Source: Kribbella amoyensis (GTDB lineage Bacteria > Actinomycetota > Actinomycetes > Propionibacteriales > Kribbellaceae). Taken from it: a stretch of 64,000 nucleotides of DNA. The notes below the pieces were generated by a model. It saw only the letters and a list, made by a program, of their open reading frames with translations. It ran no database searches and was not told the origin of the DNA. The position numbers and the translations under genes are program-made. Positions 8,134 to 16,968 of the stretch are shown here, one piece after another. The DNA is taken from assembly GCF_007828865.1 (NCBI RefSeq), contig NZ_VIVK01000001.1:2976001-3040000 (forward strand), read 5' to 3'. Positions within the stretch are counted from its first letter, which is position 1; each line of letters begins with the position of its first letter.

Positions 8134-9574
8134 CCGGTTTGCGTTGTGGCCGGCGGACGGCGAGCGAGATCAGCAGCGCGCCGCCGAGCAGCGTCAGCAG
8201 CCCGAGACCGATCAGCCAGAACGCCAGGTCGTCCAGCCACGGCAGGGTGGCGCCGACGGTGAGGTCGGCCGCGACGACCCGGCTGCCGTCGGCGTTCATC
8301 ACCACGACACTCCAGTTCCCGGCGCGAGGTTGCCAGGTGACCACCTGCTGGCCGGGACCCTCGGCCCGCTCGATCCAGAACGTCTCACTGCCCGGTTGCG
8401 TCCGCGGCGCGAGCCCTAGCCGCATCCGGTACGACGCCTGGACCGGGGCGCTGTCGAGTTGCGTCACGACGGAGTGCTGGACACCGGTCAGGTACGACTC
8501 CGCGTCGCTGGTCGAGGCGATCCCGAGGAACACCGGTTTGGCGTTGTCGTTCGTCGCGGTGACCCGGACGTCGCCGATCACCCGCTCCATCACCCAGTCC
8601 GGGCCGTCATAGGTGAGCGCACCCGGCTCGGAACTGATCGCGTAACCGACCGTGTTGAAGCGATGCGCGTCGGTGTTGACGAACCCACCCGAGTCCCGCG
8701 CGGTCTGGTCGTACCAGAGCGCGACGCCACCGGCCGGGACCAGCCCGATCCCGAGCAGCAGCAACAAGGATCCGGCGACCACGCCGATGACCCGCCCGGC
8801 CGTCCAGCTCCGGCGCTGCGGTTCCAGCTCGGCGACGGGTGGCTCCGACGCGGCCGCGGTCACCGGGTACGTCGTCGTCGCAGTGGTTGCCGTCGGCAAG
8901 GATTCTGCTTCCGGGGTCTCGGGTTCGTCGCCGGGACCCTGGTCGAGGCGGAACGGCGGGTACTTGTCGGTCATCAGGAAGAAGTAGCCGGCCACCCGGT
9001 ACACCCAGCGGTTGAAGCCGACGATCAGGTTGAACAGGTCCCGCGGATACCGGGTGGTGAAGAGCAGCGCGACCGCCGCGATCAGGACCAGCAACCCGAG
9101 CAGCCCGCCACCCTGGATCATCGCGGCCGTGTCGTTGACCCGCGTGGTCAGGTACGGCCCGCCACCGAGCAGGATCGCGATCACCAGCAGGTGCGGGATC
9201 GCCAGCAACCACTTCACCAGCACGAGTCCGTGCGACAGCTGCTCCGGGTACTCGACCTGCAGCCGGGCCGGGTAGTCGGGCACGTCGTCGAGCGTGAACG
9301 GGGGATACCGGTCGGTGCCCAAAGCGCTGTACGCGTAGAACCCGACTCGCCACGTCCAGCGCAGGACGCCGACGTTGAAGTCGAACAGCGCGCGCGGGTA
9401 GCGGCCGGTGAAGAGCACCGCGAAGAACGCCACCAGGGTCAGGACCGAGAAGCCGATCCAGAGGAAGAACAGCAGGATGTAGTGCGGGATGGCGAGCAGC
9501 CATTTGACCAGCCACAACCAGCGGCTGACAGCGGGATCCGGCTGTGCCTGCAGCCGAACCGGATAGTCGGTCAT
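8114..9574 (-). CDS. DUF4389 membrane protein with two tandem DUF4389 units
   Basis: A 486-aa integral membrane protein. Two similar units lie at about 1-85 and 90-200. Each has a (V/L)KWLLAIPH helix start, a second hydrophobic helix, a (T)GRYPR(A/D)LF(D/N) motif and a (D/T)(R/K)YPPF motif. A Pro/Thr-rich linker (about 205-245), a transmembrane helix (about 255-275), a soluble domain and a final helix (about 450-475) with a basic tail follow. The function of DUF4389 proteins is not established. The start codon overlaps the stop of the universal stress protein gene by 4 nt (ATGA at 9571-9574), so translation is probably coupled and expression shared with the stress block. Confidence 0.82.
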   Translation of the reverse strand: MTDYPVRLQAQPDPAVSRWLWLVKWLLAIPHYILLFFLWIGFSVLTLVAFFAVLFTGRYPRALFDFNVGVLRWTWRVGFYAYSALGTDRYPPFTLDDVPDYPARLQVEYPEQLSHGLVLVKWLLAIPHLLVIAILLGGGPYLTTRVNDTAAMIQGGGLLGLLVLIAAVALLFTTRYPRDLFNLIVGFNRWVYRVAGYFFLMTDKYPPFRLDQGPGDEPETPEAESLPTATTATTTYPVTAAASEPPVAELEPQRRSWTAGRVIGVVAGSLLLLLGIGLVPAGGVALWYDQTARDSGGFVNTDAHRFNTVGYAISSEPGALTYDGPDWVMERVIGDVRVTATNDNAKPVFLGIASTSDAESYLTGVQHSVVTQLDSAPVQASYRMRLGLAPRTQPGSETFWIERAEGPGQQVVTWQPRAGNWSVVVMNADGSRVVAADLTVGATLPWLDDLAFWLIGLGLLTLLGGALLISLAVRRPQRKPEPVPVS

Positions 9575-10503
9575 GATCGAACCCCCTTGGCGATCAGTGC
9601 TTGGGCGGTCTCTGCGTGGATGATGGCGACCGGGCAGTGACTGTGCAGCAGCAGTCCGCGGGAGACCGAGCCGAGTCGCAGCGGCGTGAACGTCGGCCGG
9701 CCCAGGCCGCCGACGACCACCAGGTCCGCCGTCGCCGAGTGCCGGGCGAGCACCTGCACCGGATGGCCGGGGCGGTAATGGGTCCGGAAGACGACGTCCG
9801 GGTACCGGTCCGGCCAGTCGTCCAGGGCCGCGGTGACGAGGGCGCGCGCGTTCCTTTGCCAGCGCGGTTCGGTGCCGTCGGCATCGGTTTCCGGCGCGTC
9901 CTCGGGGACGTGCACGAGGACGAGTTCGGCTCCACGCTCGGCCGCGGTCTCGAAGGCGAACCCGACGGCGGGCCGGCAGGACGGGGAGCCGTCGACGCCG
10001 ACCACGACGAGGCCCAGTTCGCCCTCGTCGCGCTTCCAGGTGTCCGGCACGACGACCAGCGAGGTCCGGGCGAGCGCGGCGCAGACCTGCGACGTGGATC
10101 CCATCAGCAGCTCGGCGAATCCACCGGCACCGCGACGGCCGATCACCAGCGCGTCGGCGGTGGCGGAGACGTCGAGCAGTACCTCGGCCGGTTGCCCGGT
10201 ACGGAGCTCCAGGACGGCGTCCGTGCAGCCGAGCCGGGCGAGCTCGTCGGCCGCGTCCTCGAGGACCTCTTGACCGTCGTCGAACCCCGCGGCCGCCGCC
10301 GTGCCGACCACGTGCACGCCGTGGACCGTCCAGTGCCGGCGCCTCGCCAGATCGGTGGCCCACGCGAGTGCGAGCAGCCCGTCCGCCGAGCCGTCGAGCC
10401 CGACCACGACGCCGCCGGTCCGGCCTCCCCCGCCGGCCTCCCCGGTGGACGGCCCGTCCGATCGACCGGGGCGGTGGGGCGGGGGACGCGTTGGTCTGGC
10501 CAT
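9571..10503 (-). CDS. Universal stress protein, tandem USP domains
   Basis: A 310-aa protein with two USP domains (about 28-155 and 165-300). Each carries the ATP-binding pattern G-x2-G-x9-G-S: GRRGAGGFAELLMGS in the first and GGLGRPTFTPLRLGS in the second, so both are expected to bind ATP. A disordered Pro/Gly-rich N-terminus of about 30 residues precedes them. Tandem USPs of this kind are typical DosR-regulon members in actinobacteria and help survival in hypoxia or stasis. ATG 10503 is preceded by a strong GAGGAGGT. It is the first gene of a two-gene operon with the DUF4389 gene and is divergent from the alcohol dehydrogenase gene. Confidence 0.92.
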   Translation of the reverse strand: MARPTRPPPHRPGRSDGPSTGEAGGGGRTGGVVVGLDGSADGLLALAWATDLARRRHWTVHGVHVVGTAAAAGFDDGQEVLEDAADELARLGCTDAVLELRTGQPAEVLLDVSATADALVIGRRGAGGFAELLMGSTSQVCAALARTSLVVVPDTWKRDEGELGLVVVGVDGSPSCRPAVGFAFETAAERGAELVLVHVPEDAPETDADGTEPRWQRNARALVTAALDDWPDRYPDVVFRTHYRPGHPVQVLARHSATADLVVVGGLGRPTFTPLRLGSVSRGLLLHSHCPVAIIHAETAQALIAKGVRS

Positions 10504-10592
10504 GGCACCTCCTCGGTACGCCTCGCCGGAACCTGTGCGGCGCGGGCGCTACCTGGTGGCACCAGTCCAGTCCGCGTGGTGGCCGCCGGGCA

Positions 10593-10628
10593 GGGCTCAA
10601 GGGCCCGCGCGGGGGCGACGAAGGTCCC
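10593..10628. promoter_or_regulatory. Two DosR-like boxes, 22 bp apart, between USP and alcohol dehydrogenase
   Basis: GGGCTCAAGGGCCC (10593-10606; 7 of 10 arm matches) and GCGACGAAGGTCCC (10615-10628; 9 of 10) both fit GGGAC-N4-GTCCC. Their starts are 22 bp apart, about two helical turns, so two dimers would sit on the same DNA face, as tandem response-regulator sites usually do. They lie about 95 nt from both divergent start codons. Confidence 0.5.
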
Positions 10629-10723
10629 GGCGCGGTGGTGTGTTTCTGCTCTGCCCGGCCGGTGGTGGGCGTCAGAGGGTCGAACCGAGAGAGAGAGAGT
10701 CCTGCGAGCGGTGGAGGTCGACG

Positions 10724-11779
10724 ATGAAGGCGCTGGTGTACAACGGGCCCGGTCAGCGGAGCTGGCGGGACGTCTCCGATCCGGTGATCGAGGATCCCGA
10801 GGACGCGATCGTCCGGGTCGACGCGGTGACGATCTGCGGGACCGACCTGCACATCCTGAAGGGTGATGTCCCGACCGTCGACCGCGGCCGGGTGCTCGGC
10901 CACGAGGCCGTCGGCACGGTCCTCGAGGTCGGCGACTCGGTTCGCGGCGTCACGCCCGGCGACCGCGTGCTCATCTCCTGCATCACCGCGTGCGGCCGCT
11001 GTGCGTACTGCCGGGCCGGCCGGTACGGGCAGTGCCTGGGTGGGGGTGGATGGATCCTCGGCCACCTGATCGACGGCACCCAGGCCGAGCAGGTCCGGGT
11101 CCCGTTCGCCGACCGGTCCGTGCACCGGCTGCCGGCCGAGGTGGAGACCGAGTCCGCCCTGCTGCTCGCCGACATCCTGCCGACGGCGTACGAGGTCGGG
11201 ACGCTCGCGGGCCAGGTGACACCGGGCGACACGGTGGTCATCGTCGGCGCCGGGCCGATCGGGCTGGCGGCGCTGGCGACCTGCGGGCTCTACAGCCCGG
11301 CGAAGCTGATCGTCGTCGAGCAGGCCGAGTCGCGGCAGAAGGCGGCGCTGGAGCACGGCGCGGACGTCGCGCTCGGAGCCGGCGACACCGTGGCCGCGGC
11401 GGTGGCCGAACTGACCGGCGGACTCGGGGCCGACGTCGCGATCGAGGCGGTCGGCGTGCCCGAGACGTTCGAGCTCTGTACCGAGGTGATCCGGCCGGGC
11501 GGCCGGGTGGCGAACGTAGGTGTCCACGGCGCGCCGGCGACGCTGCACCTGGAGAAGTTGTGGATCCGGGACGTCACCATCACCACCGGACTCGTCGACA
11601 CCTCGTCGACCCCGCGGCTGCTCGGCATGCTCGCGGCCGGCCGGCTGGCGCTGCCCGGGCTGATCACGCACCGGTTCGGCCTGGCCGAGATGCAGGACGC
11701 GTACGACACGTTCGCCCGGCCGGCCGAGACCGGTGCGCTGAAGGTCGCCCTCTTCAACGAGGAGACCCTGACGACCTGA
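10724..11779 (+). CDS. Zinc-dependent alcohol dehydrogenase (MDR family)
   Basis: A 351-aa medium-chain dehydrogenase. The catalytic zinc ligands are in VTICGTDLH (Cys about 38) and LGHEAVG (His about 60). The structural zinc loop has four cysteines in CGRCAYCRAGRYGQC (about 90-105), and the NAD(P) site is VVIVGAGPIGLAAL (about 168-182). It probably oxidises or reduces a short-chain alcohol or aldehyde; an NADH-recycling role under low oxygen would fit its partners (inference). ATG 10724 follows GGAGG by about 7 nt. Transcription is divergent from the USP operon across a region with two DosR-like boxes. Confidence 0.88.
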   Translation: MKALVYNGPGQRSWRDVSDPVIEDPEDAIVRVDAVTICGTDLHILKGDVPTVDRGRVLGHEAVGTVLEVGDSVRGVTPGDRVLISCITACGRCAYCRAGRYGQCLGGGGWILGHLIDGTQAEQVRVPFADRSVHRLPAEVETESALLLADILPTAYEVGTLAGQVTPGDTVVIVGAGPIGLAALATCGLYSPAKLIVVEQAESRQKAALEHGADVALGAGDTVAAAVAELTGGLGADVAIEAVGVPETFELCTEVIRPGGRVANVGVHGAPATLHLEKLWIRDVTITTGLVDTSSTPRLLGMLAAGRLALPGLITHRFGLAEMQDAYDTFARPAETGALKVALFNEETLTT

Positions 11780-11781
11780 CC

Positions 11782-11815
11782 ACCGGGGCCCCGCGGCGCG
11801 AGCGGCGGGGCCCCG
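11782..11815. terminator. Bidirectional hairpin terminator
   Basis: Perfect 12-bp stem CCGGGGCCCCGC / GCGGGGCCCCGG with a 10-nt loop, between the convergent alcohol dehydrogenase and acetylxylan esterase genes. Confidence 0.8.
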
Positions 11816-11821
11816 GCCGGG

Positions 11822-12832
11822 TCAGGCCTTGGCGAAGACGTCGGCGAACCAGTCCAGCTGCGCGTCGTGCTGGTACGCCTGGCCGCCTTCGTGACCGTTG
11901 TAGCTGTAGACGTTGATGTCCTTCGCGACCTCGGCGCCGGCCGCGGTACCGAAGGAGTTGAACGCCGCGAACACGGTCGAGGGCGGGCAGGTCTGGTCCA
12001 TCAGCGCGACCGAGAACAGCGCCGGGACCTTCGCCAGCCGGCCGAGGTTCACGCCGTCGAAGTAGTCCAGCGTCCGGTACGCCGGCTCGACGAACTCGCG
12101 GAAGCCCTGCAGGAACCGGGTGATCTCGTGGTACGGGTCCTTGTCGGTGATCCGCAGCGCACGCTGGAAATTGCACAGGAACGGCACGTCCGGCGCGCAG
12201 CCGACCAGGTCGATCCCCGCCAGCGGAGCCAGCCCGGCCGCCGCGATCGAGATGCCGCCGCCCTGGCTGCCGCCGGTGACCAGGATCTTCGCCGGGTCGA
12301 CCAGCGGTGACGTCCGGACCGCCTCGAGCGCGCGGACGGCGTCGACGTACACGCGACGGTAGTAGTAGGTCTCCGGGTCGGTGATCCCCGCGGTCATGAA
12401 TCCGGGGGTGTGGTTCAGCCCGGCGTACGGCGAGTCGTCCGGGGTGCTGCTGCCGCCACCGGAGGAGAACCCCTGCCCGCGGGTGTCCATCACGAAGTGC
12501 GCGTACCCGGCCTGGGCCCACAGCGTGGTCGCGTGCGGGAAGCCCCGGCCGCCGGAGTACCCGTGGTACTGCACCACGGTCGGCAGCGGACCGGTCGCGC
12601 CGGCCGGGACGTGCAGCCAGCCCTTGACCCGGGTCCCGCCGAACCCCGAGTAGGTGACGTCGTAGGTGTCGATGACGGCCAGCTTGTTGTCCACCTTCTC
12701 GAAGCGCGCGGCCAGGTCCTCGGTCCGCGCCTTCTCGATCGACAACCGCCAGAACTCCTCGAAGTCCGCGGGCACCGTCACGTCCGGCCGGTACTCCCGC
12801 AGCTTCTCCAGGGAAAGATCGAACATAGCCAT
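11822..12832 (-). CDS. CE7 acetylxylan esterase / cephalosporin-C deacetylase family
   Basis: A 336-aa alpha/beta hydrolase of carbohydrate esterase family 7, which removes acetyl groups from xylo-oligosaccharides and other small acetylated sugars. YHGYSGGRG (about 88-96) forms the oxyanion region, VTGGSQGGG (about 188) holds the nucleophile Ser, ALMDQTCPPS (about 275) the Asp and SYNGHEGG (about 308) the His. RGQG in VMDTRGQGFSSGG is also family-typical. There is no signal peptide, so it is cytoplasmic and acts on imported oligosaccharides. It lies at the start of a carbohydrate region. Starts at 12832 and 12826 are both possible; neither has a strong ribosome-binding site. Confidence 0.9.
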   Translation of the reverse strand: MAMFDLSLEKLREYRPDVTVPADFEEFWRLSIEKARTEDLAARFEKVDNKLAVIDTYDVTYSGFGGTRVKGWLHVPAGATGPLPTVVQYHGYSGGRGFPHATTLWAQAGYAHFVMDTRGQGFSSGGGSSTPDDSPYAGLNHTPGFMTAGITDPETYYYRRVYVDAVRALEAVRTSPLVDPAKILVTGGSQGGGISIAAAGLAPLAGIDLVGCAPDVPFLCNFQRALRITDKDPYHEITRFLQGFREFVEPAYRTLDYFDGVNLGRLAKVPALFSVALMDQTCPPSTVFAAFNSFGTAAGAEVAKDINVYSYNGHEGGQAYQHDAQLDWFADVFAKA

Positions 12833-12901
12833 GGCCAGTCAACCTACGACACGTTCGCCGGGGTCGTCCGCCGCGGTGACCGATCCTGGACACCCGGCGG
12901 T

Positions 12902-14881
12902 TCAGCCGACGTGGATCGCGGGCCGCGCGGCCGGGTCCGGCTCGTGCTGGCGGATGATCTCGCGGACCACCGGGGCGGTGTCGCCGTGGCCGAGGATCAG
13001 GTACCGGAACAGGTGCGTCAGCGGGTTCCCCTCGGACCACTCGAAGTGGCAGTGCGGCCGGACCCCGGTGGTGTCGCGGAGGGTGAGCAGAATCGCCGCG
13101 ATCGCGTTCGGCGCGGCCGGGCTCTGCACCCGCAGGATCCGGTGACCGGCCACCTCGACCCCGTGCACCCGCAGTACGTCGCTGAACGTGGACGGGTCGG
13201 CGACGTCGATCTCCAGGAACAGCACGTCGGTCTGGCCGGGCACCGGGTCGGTCTCGCGGACCGCGGCCTCCTTCGCGTCGTACTCGGCGGCATCGCCGGC
13301 CTGCCGCCGGTTCGCGATCAGGTTGAGCGTGCCGTCGGTCGCGATCGACTCGGTCAGGTACCGCCGGGCGGTCTCGTCGAACTCGATCCGGTCGGCCCGC
13401 AGCTCGGTGGTCCGGGCCACCCGGGAGACCAGCGAGACGACGACGATGCCGGCGACGAACAGCCCGGAGATCGCGATCCCGTCCGGCTTCTCGATGATGT
13501 TCTCCACCAGCGCGTACAGCAGCACCAGGCTGAGCACCGTGAAGGCGAGGGTCTGGCGGCGTTGCCGGCGGTGGGCGGCCGAGATCGTCACGGCGACCGC
13601 GCCGGACACCATCATCGCCAGGATCCCGGTCGCGTACGCCCCGGCCTGCGCGTCCACGTCGGCCCCGAAGGCGATCGTGATCGCGATGCTGATCCCGGTG
13701 TAGACGAGCACCACCGGCCGGACCGCGCGGCCCCACTCCGGCGCCATGCCGTACCCGGGCAGGTACCGCGGCACGATGTTGATCAGCCCGGCCATCGCGG
13801 AGGCGCCGGCGAACCAGAGGATCAGGATGCTGCTCAGGTCGTACGCCGTGCCGAACACCTCGCCGAGGTGCTCGTGCGCGAGGTACGCCATCGCCCGGCC
13901 GTTCGCGGCGCCACCGGGCTCGAACTCGTCCGCGGGGATCAGCACCGTGGTGATGAAGCTGGTCGCGAGCAGGTAGACGCTCATGATCAGCGCGGCCGCG
14001 GTGAGCAGCTTCTTGGTGTTGCGGATCCGGTCCGCGAGCCGGCGCTCCGCGGTCTCGCCGTCGGCGGCGACCAGCGGCATCATGCTCACCCCGGTCTCGA
14101 ACCCGGACAGCCCGAGGACGAGCAACGGGAACGCGACGATCGCCGGGCCGACGATCCCGCCGAAGCCGCCGCCGCCCTCGGTCAGCGCGTCCACCCAGGT
14201 GGAGAACGCGGCCGGCTCGGTCAGCACGTCGTACAGGCCGACGGCGACGACCACCGCGTTCAGGGCCAGGAAGATGCCGACCAGCGGGATCGCGACGCCG
14301 ACCGCCTCGCTGAAGCCGAGCAGGAACACCCCGCCGAGGACCAGCAGCAGGACGACGGTGACGAGCACCTGGTGACCGTGCAGCGCGTCCGGGGCGTACG
14401 GGTTCTCCAGCAGGTGCACGGTCGCGTCGGCCGAGGAGAGCGTGATCGTGATGATCCACGAGGTGGCCACGAAACCGAGCAGGACCAGGACGAACAGCTT
14501 GCCGCGCCAGAACGGCAGCAGGTTCTCCAGCATCGCGATCGAACCCTGGCCGTGCGGGCTCTCCCGGGCCACCCGCCGGTACATCGGCAGCATGCCGAGC
14601 AACGTCAGCGCGACGATCAGCAGGGTGGCCAGCGGGGACAGGGCGCCGGCCGCGAGGGCCGCGATGCCGGGCAGGTACGACAGCGTCGAGAAGTAGTCGA
14701 CACCGGTCAGGCACATCACCTTCCACCAGGACTGCGGCGTGGCGTGCCCCTCGTCGGCTTCCGGCCCGACCGGTTGCACGCGGTGCTGCAGCAACCATCC
14801 GGTCAGGCCCGAGGGGGTGGCGGCCGTCTTCCCGGGCCCGTCGACACAGGCGGGAACGGCGAGCTCGTCAGTGCTGGACAT
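12902..14881 (-). CDS. APC-superfamily amino acid/cation permease
   Basis: A 659-aa polytopic membrane protein of the amino acid-polyamine-organocation superfamily. The transmembrane core (about 50-500) starts with [24 protein letters not shown], and about 12 hydrophobic segments can be counted. A cytoplasmic C-terminal domain of about 160 aa follows. The substrate cannot be deduced; amino acids are the usual guess for the family. It is on the same strand as the esterase 69 nt downstream, and divergent from GH127. Confidence 0.82.
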   Translation of the reverse strand: MSSTDELAVPACVDGPGKTAATPSGLTGWLLQHRVQPVGPEADEGHATPQSWWKVMCLTGVDYFSTLSYLPGIAALAAGALSPLATLLIVALTLLGMLPMYRRVARESPHGQGSIAMLENLLPFWRGKLFVLVLLGFVATSWIITITLSSADATVHLLENPYAPDALHGHQVLVTVVLLLVLGGVFLLGFSEAVGVAIPLVGIFLALNAVVVAVGLYDVLTEPAAFSTWVDALTEGGGGFGGIVGPAIVAFPLLVLGLSGFETGVSMMPLVAADGETAERRLADRIRNTKKLLTAAALIMSVYLLATSFITTVLIPADEFEPGGAANGRAMAYLAHEHLGEVFGTAYDLSSILILWFAGASAMAGLINIVPRYLPGYGMAPEWGRAVRPVVLVYTGISIAITIAFGADVDAQAGAYATGILAMMVSGAVAVTISAAHRRQRRQTLAFTVLSLVLLYALVENIIEKPDGIAISGLFVAGIVVVSLVSRVARTTELRADRIEFDETARRYLTESIATDGTLNLIANRRQAGDAAEYDAKEAAVRETDPVPGQTDVLFLEIDVADPSTFSDVLRVHGVEVAGHRILRVQSPAAPNAIAAILLTLRDTTGVRPHCHFEWSEGNPLTHLFRYLILGHGDTAPVVREIIRQHEPDPAARPAIHVG

Positions 14882-14965
14882 GCGGCAACTCTGCCCGCCG
14901 GTCAGGGCCGATCAAGACTCCGAACGCGTTAGAAAGCTGTGAGAACTCGGCGACAGGAAAAACGC

Positions 14966-14979
14966 GGCAACATGTTGCC
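14966..14979. promoter_or_regulatory. Palindromic operator upstream of GH127
   Basis: GGCAACATGTTGCC is a perfect 14-bp palindrome, 68 nt upstream of the GH127 start. Its AACATGTTGCC part recurs at 18092-18105 before the dehydrogenase/ABC operon, so a shared regulator is likely. The LacI-type protein encoded between the two sites is the obvious candidate. Confidence 0.6.
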
Positions 14980-15047
14980 TTCGCCGGTCGGGTTTGTCAG
15001 GATCTGGGGTGCTGCGGTGATCTTCCCCCTTCGTGAGGAGCGTGCTG

Positions 15048-16967
15048 ATGTCGTCTGTGCAAGCTGTTGGGCTCGGGTCCGTCGGGCAAGGGCCGGCCGC
15101 GCCGGTGGCCGGGACGGTGCTCCGGCCGGTCCCGCTGCGGGCGGTGCGGCTGGCCGGGAGCTTCCTCGGGGAGGTGCAGGCGAGCAACGCGGCCGTGTCG
15201 ATCCCCGAAGGCGCCGAGCACCTCGACGAGCAGCAGGCCTGGGAGAACTACCGCAACGTCGCGCGCGGCGCCGTCGGGGCCGAGTACCACGGGCCGAACT
15301 ACGAGGACGGCGAGGCGTACAAGTGGCTGGAGGCCGTCGCCTGGGAGTCCGCGCGGACCGAGGACGACCGGCTCGCCGAGTGGCTGAAGTCGTACACCGA
15401 GGTGATCGCCGCGGCGCAGGCCGAGGACGGTTACCTCGGGACGTTCGTGCAGCTGGGCAAGCGGGACCAGCGGTACGGGCAGCTCGATTTCGACCACGAG
15501 ATCTTCAACATGGGCGCGATGATCCAGTCCGCCGTCGCGCAGTACCGGGCGACCGGGCGGACCGAGCTCCTCGACGTCGCCCGCCGGGCCGCCGACCACC
15601 TCGACCGTGAGTTCGGCCTCGGGCCCGGCCGGCGGGAAGGGTTCTGCGGGCACCCGGTCGCAGAGCTCGCGCTGGTCGAGCTGTACCGGACGACGGGCGA
15701 GCGCCGGTACCTCGACCTGGCCTCGTACTTCGTGGACGCGCACGGCCGGTCGTTGCTTGCCCCGGGCAACGCTCATCGCGCGGCCTACCTCTCCGACCGG
15801 ATCCCGGTCCGGGAGACCACGGCGCCGGAGGGCCACGCGGTCCGGGCCGTGTACCTGGCCGCCGGTGCGACCGATGTCGCGATCGAGACGGGCGACACCG
15901 ACCTGCTCGGCAAGCTCGAGACGCAGTGGCGGAACATGGTCGGCACCAAGATGTACGTCAACGGCGGACTCGGCAGCCGGTGGGACGGCGAGGCCTTCGG
16001 CAATCCGTACGAGCTGCCCGCCGACGTGGCGTACGGCGAGACGTGCGCGGCCGTCGCGGGGCTGCAGTGGAGTTGGCGGTTGCTGCTCGCGACCGGCAAG
16101 GCGCAGTACGCCGAGCTGATGGAGTGGCAGCTCTACAACGCTGTCCTGCCAGGGGTTTCGCTCGATCGGTCGAAGTACTTCTACGTGAACGCCTTGCAGG
16201 TCCGGGCGAACTCCGACGACGCCGACAACCGGGCCCCGAGCAACGGCCGGCAGCCCTGGTTCGGGACCAGCTGCTGCCCGACCAACCTGATGCGTACGTT
16301 CGCCTCGCTCCAGCACTACGTCGCCACCTCGACCACCTCGGCCGTGCAACTCCACCAGTACGCCGCGGGCTCGGTCGAGGTGGAGCTGGAGTCCGGGTGG
16401 CTGAAGCTCGACATCGCGACCGACTACCCGGTGAGCGGTCGCGTCGTGGTCACCGTGACAGAGGCGCCGTCGGCGGAAGCGGGGATCGCGGTTCGCATTC
16501 CGGCCTGGGCGCACGGTGCCGAGGTGACCGTCCAGGACGACGTCGTGCCCGGCGTACCGGGGTCGTACGCCAAGGTGAGCCGGGTCTGGCAGCCGGGGGA
16601 CCGCCTCGTCGTGTCGCTGCCGATGGCGCCGTGGTTGGTGCACGGGCATCCCCGGGTCGAGGGGATCCGGGGCTCGGTGGCGATCTGCCGCGGCCCGTTG
16701 CTGTACACGGTCGAGCAGGTCGACCAACCGGACGGGGTGATCGTCGACGACCTGGTCCTCACGGGCACACGGCTGACCGAGCGGCCGACGACGGACGGGC
16801 CGCCCGCGATCGAGGCGACCGGTGCCGTGCAGACGGTGCCCGACGGCCTGTACGCCGAGGAACCCGCGCCGCTCGGTGACGCGGTCCCGGTGCGGGCGGT
16901 GCCGTACTACCAGTGGGCGAACCGCGAGGTGGGTCCGATGAAGGTGTGGCTTCCGCTGCTCGGCTGA
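15048..16967 (+). CDS. Glycoside hydrolase family 127 beta-L-arabinofuranosidase
   Basis: A 639-aa protein of the HypBA1 family (GH127), which releases L-arabinose from beta-L-arabinofuranosides. The zinc-coordinating catalytic set is present: YGETCA (about 329-334, Glu and first Cys) and GTSCCPTNLMRT (about 408, Cys pair), matching Glu338/Cys340/Cys417/Cys418 of HypBA1. The alpha/alpha barrel (about 20-430) is followed by beta-sandwich domains. There is no signal peptide, so it probably acts on imported arabino-oligosaccharides. ATG 15048 follows GAGGAG by 7 nt. A perfect palindrome lies upstream, and a LacI regulator is encoded convergently next door. Confidence 0.92.
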   Translation: MSSVQAVGLGSVGQGPAAPVAGTVLRPVPLRAVRLAGSFLGEVQASNAAVSIPEGAEHLDEQQAWENYRNVARGAVGAEYHGPNYEDGEAYKWLEAVAWESARTEDDRLAEWLKSYTEVIAAAQAEDGYLGTFVQLGKRDQRYGQLDFDHEIFNMGAMIQSAVAQYRATGRTELLDVARRAADHLDREFGLGPGRREGFCGHPVAELALVELYRTTGERRYLDLASYFVDAHGRSLLAPGNAHRAAYLSDRIPVRETTAPEGHAVRAVYLAAGATDVAIETGDTDLLGKLETQWRNMVGTKMYVNGGLGSRWDGEAFGNPYELPADVAYGETCAAVAGLQWSWRLLLATGKAQYAELMEWQLYNAVLPGVSLDRSKYFYVNALQVRANSDDADNRAPSNGRQPWFGTSCCPTNLMRTFASLQHYVATSTTSAVQLHQYAAGSVEVELESGWLKLDIATDYPVSGRVVVTVTEAPSAEAGIAVRIPAWAHGAEVTVQDDVVPGVPGSYAKVSRVWQPGDRLVVSLPMAPWLVHGHPRVEGIRGSVAICRGPLLYTVEQVDQPDGVIVDDLVLTGTRLTERPTTDGPPAIEATGAVQTVPDGLYAEEPAPLGDAVPVRAVPYYQWANREVGPMKVWLPLLG

Positions 16968-16968
16968 G

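Noticed and set aside
9575-11671. Minus-strand open frame extending the DUF4389 gene upstream to a 1185-aa protein
   Set aside because: It runs antisense through the alcohol dehydrogenase and out of frame through USP; only the part from ATG 9574 has domain content and coding-like composition.
11754-14798. 1014-aa minus-strand open frame over the esterase and permease genes
   Set aside because: It lies out of frame with both real genes, is Arg/Gly-rich and has no domains.
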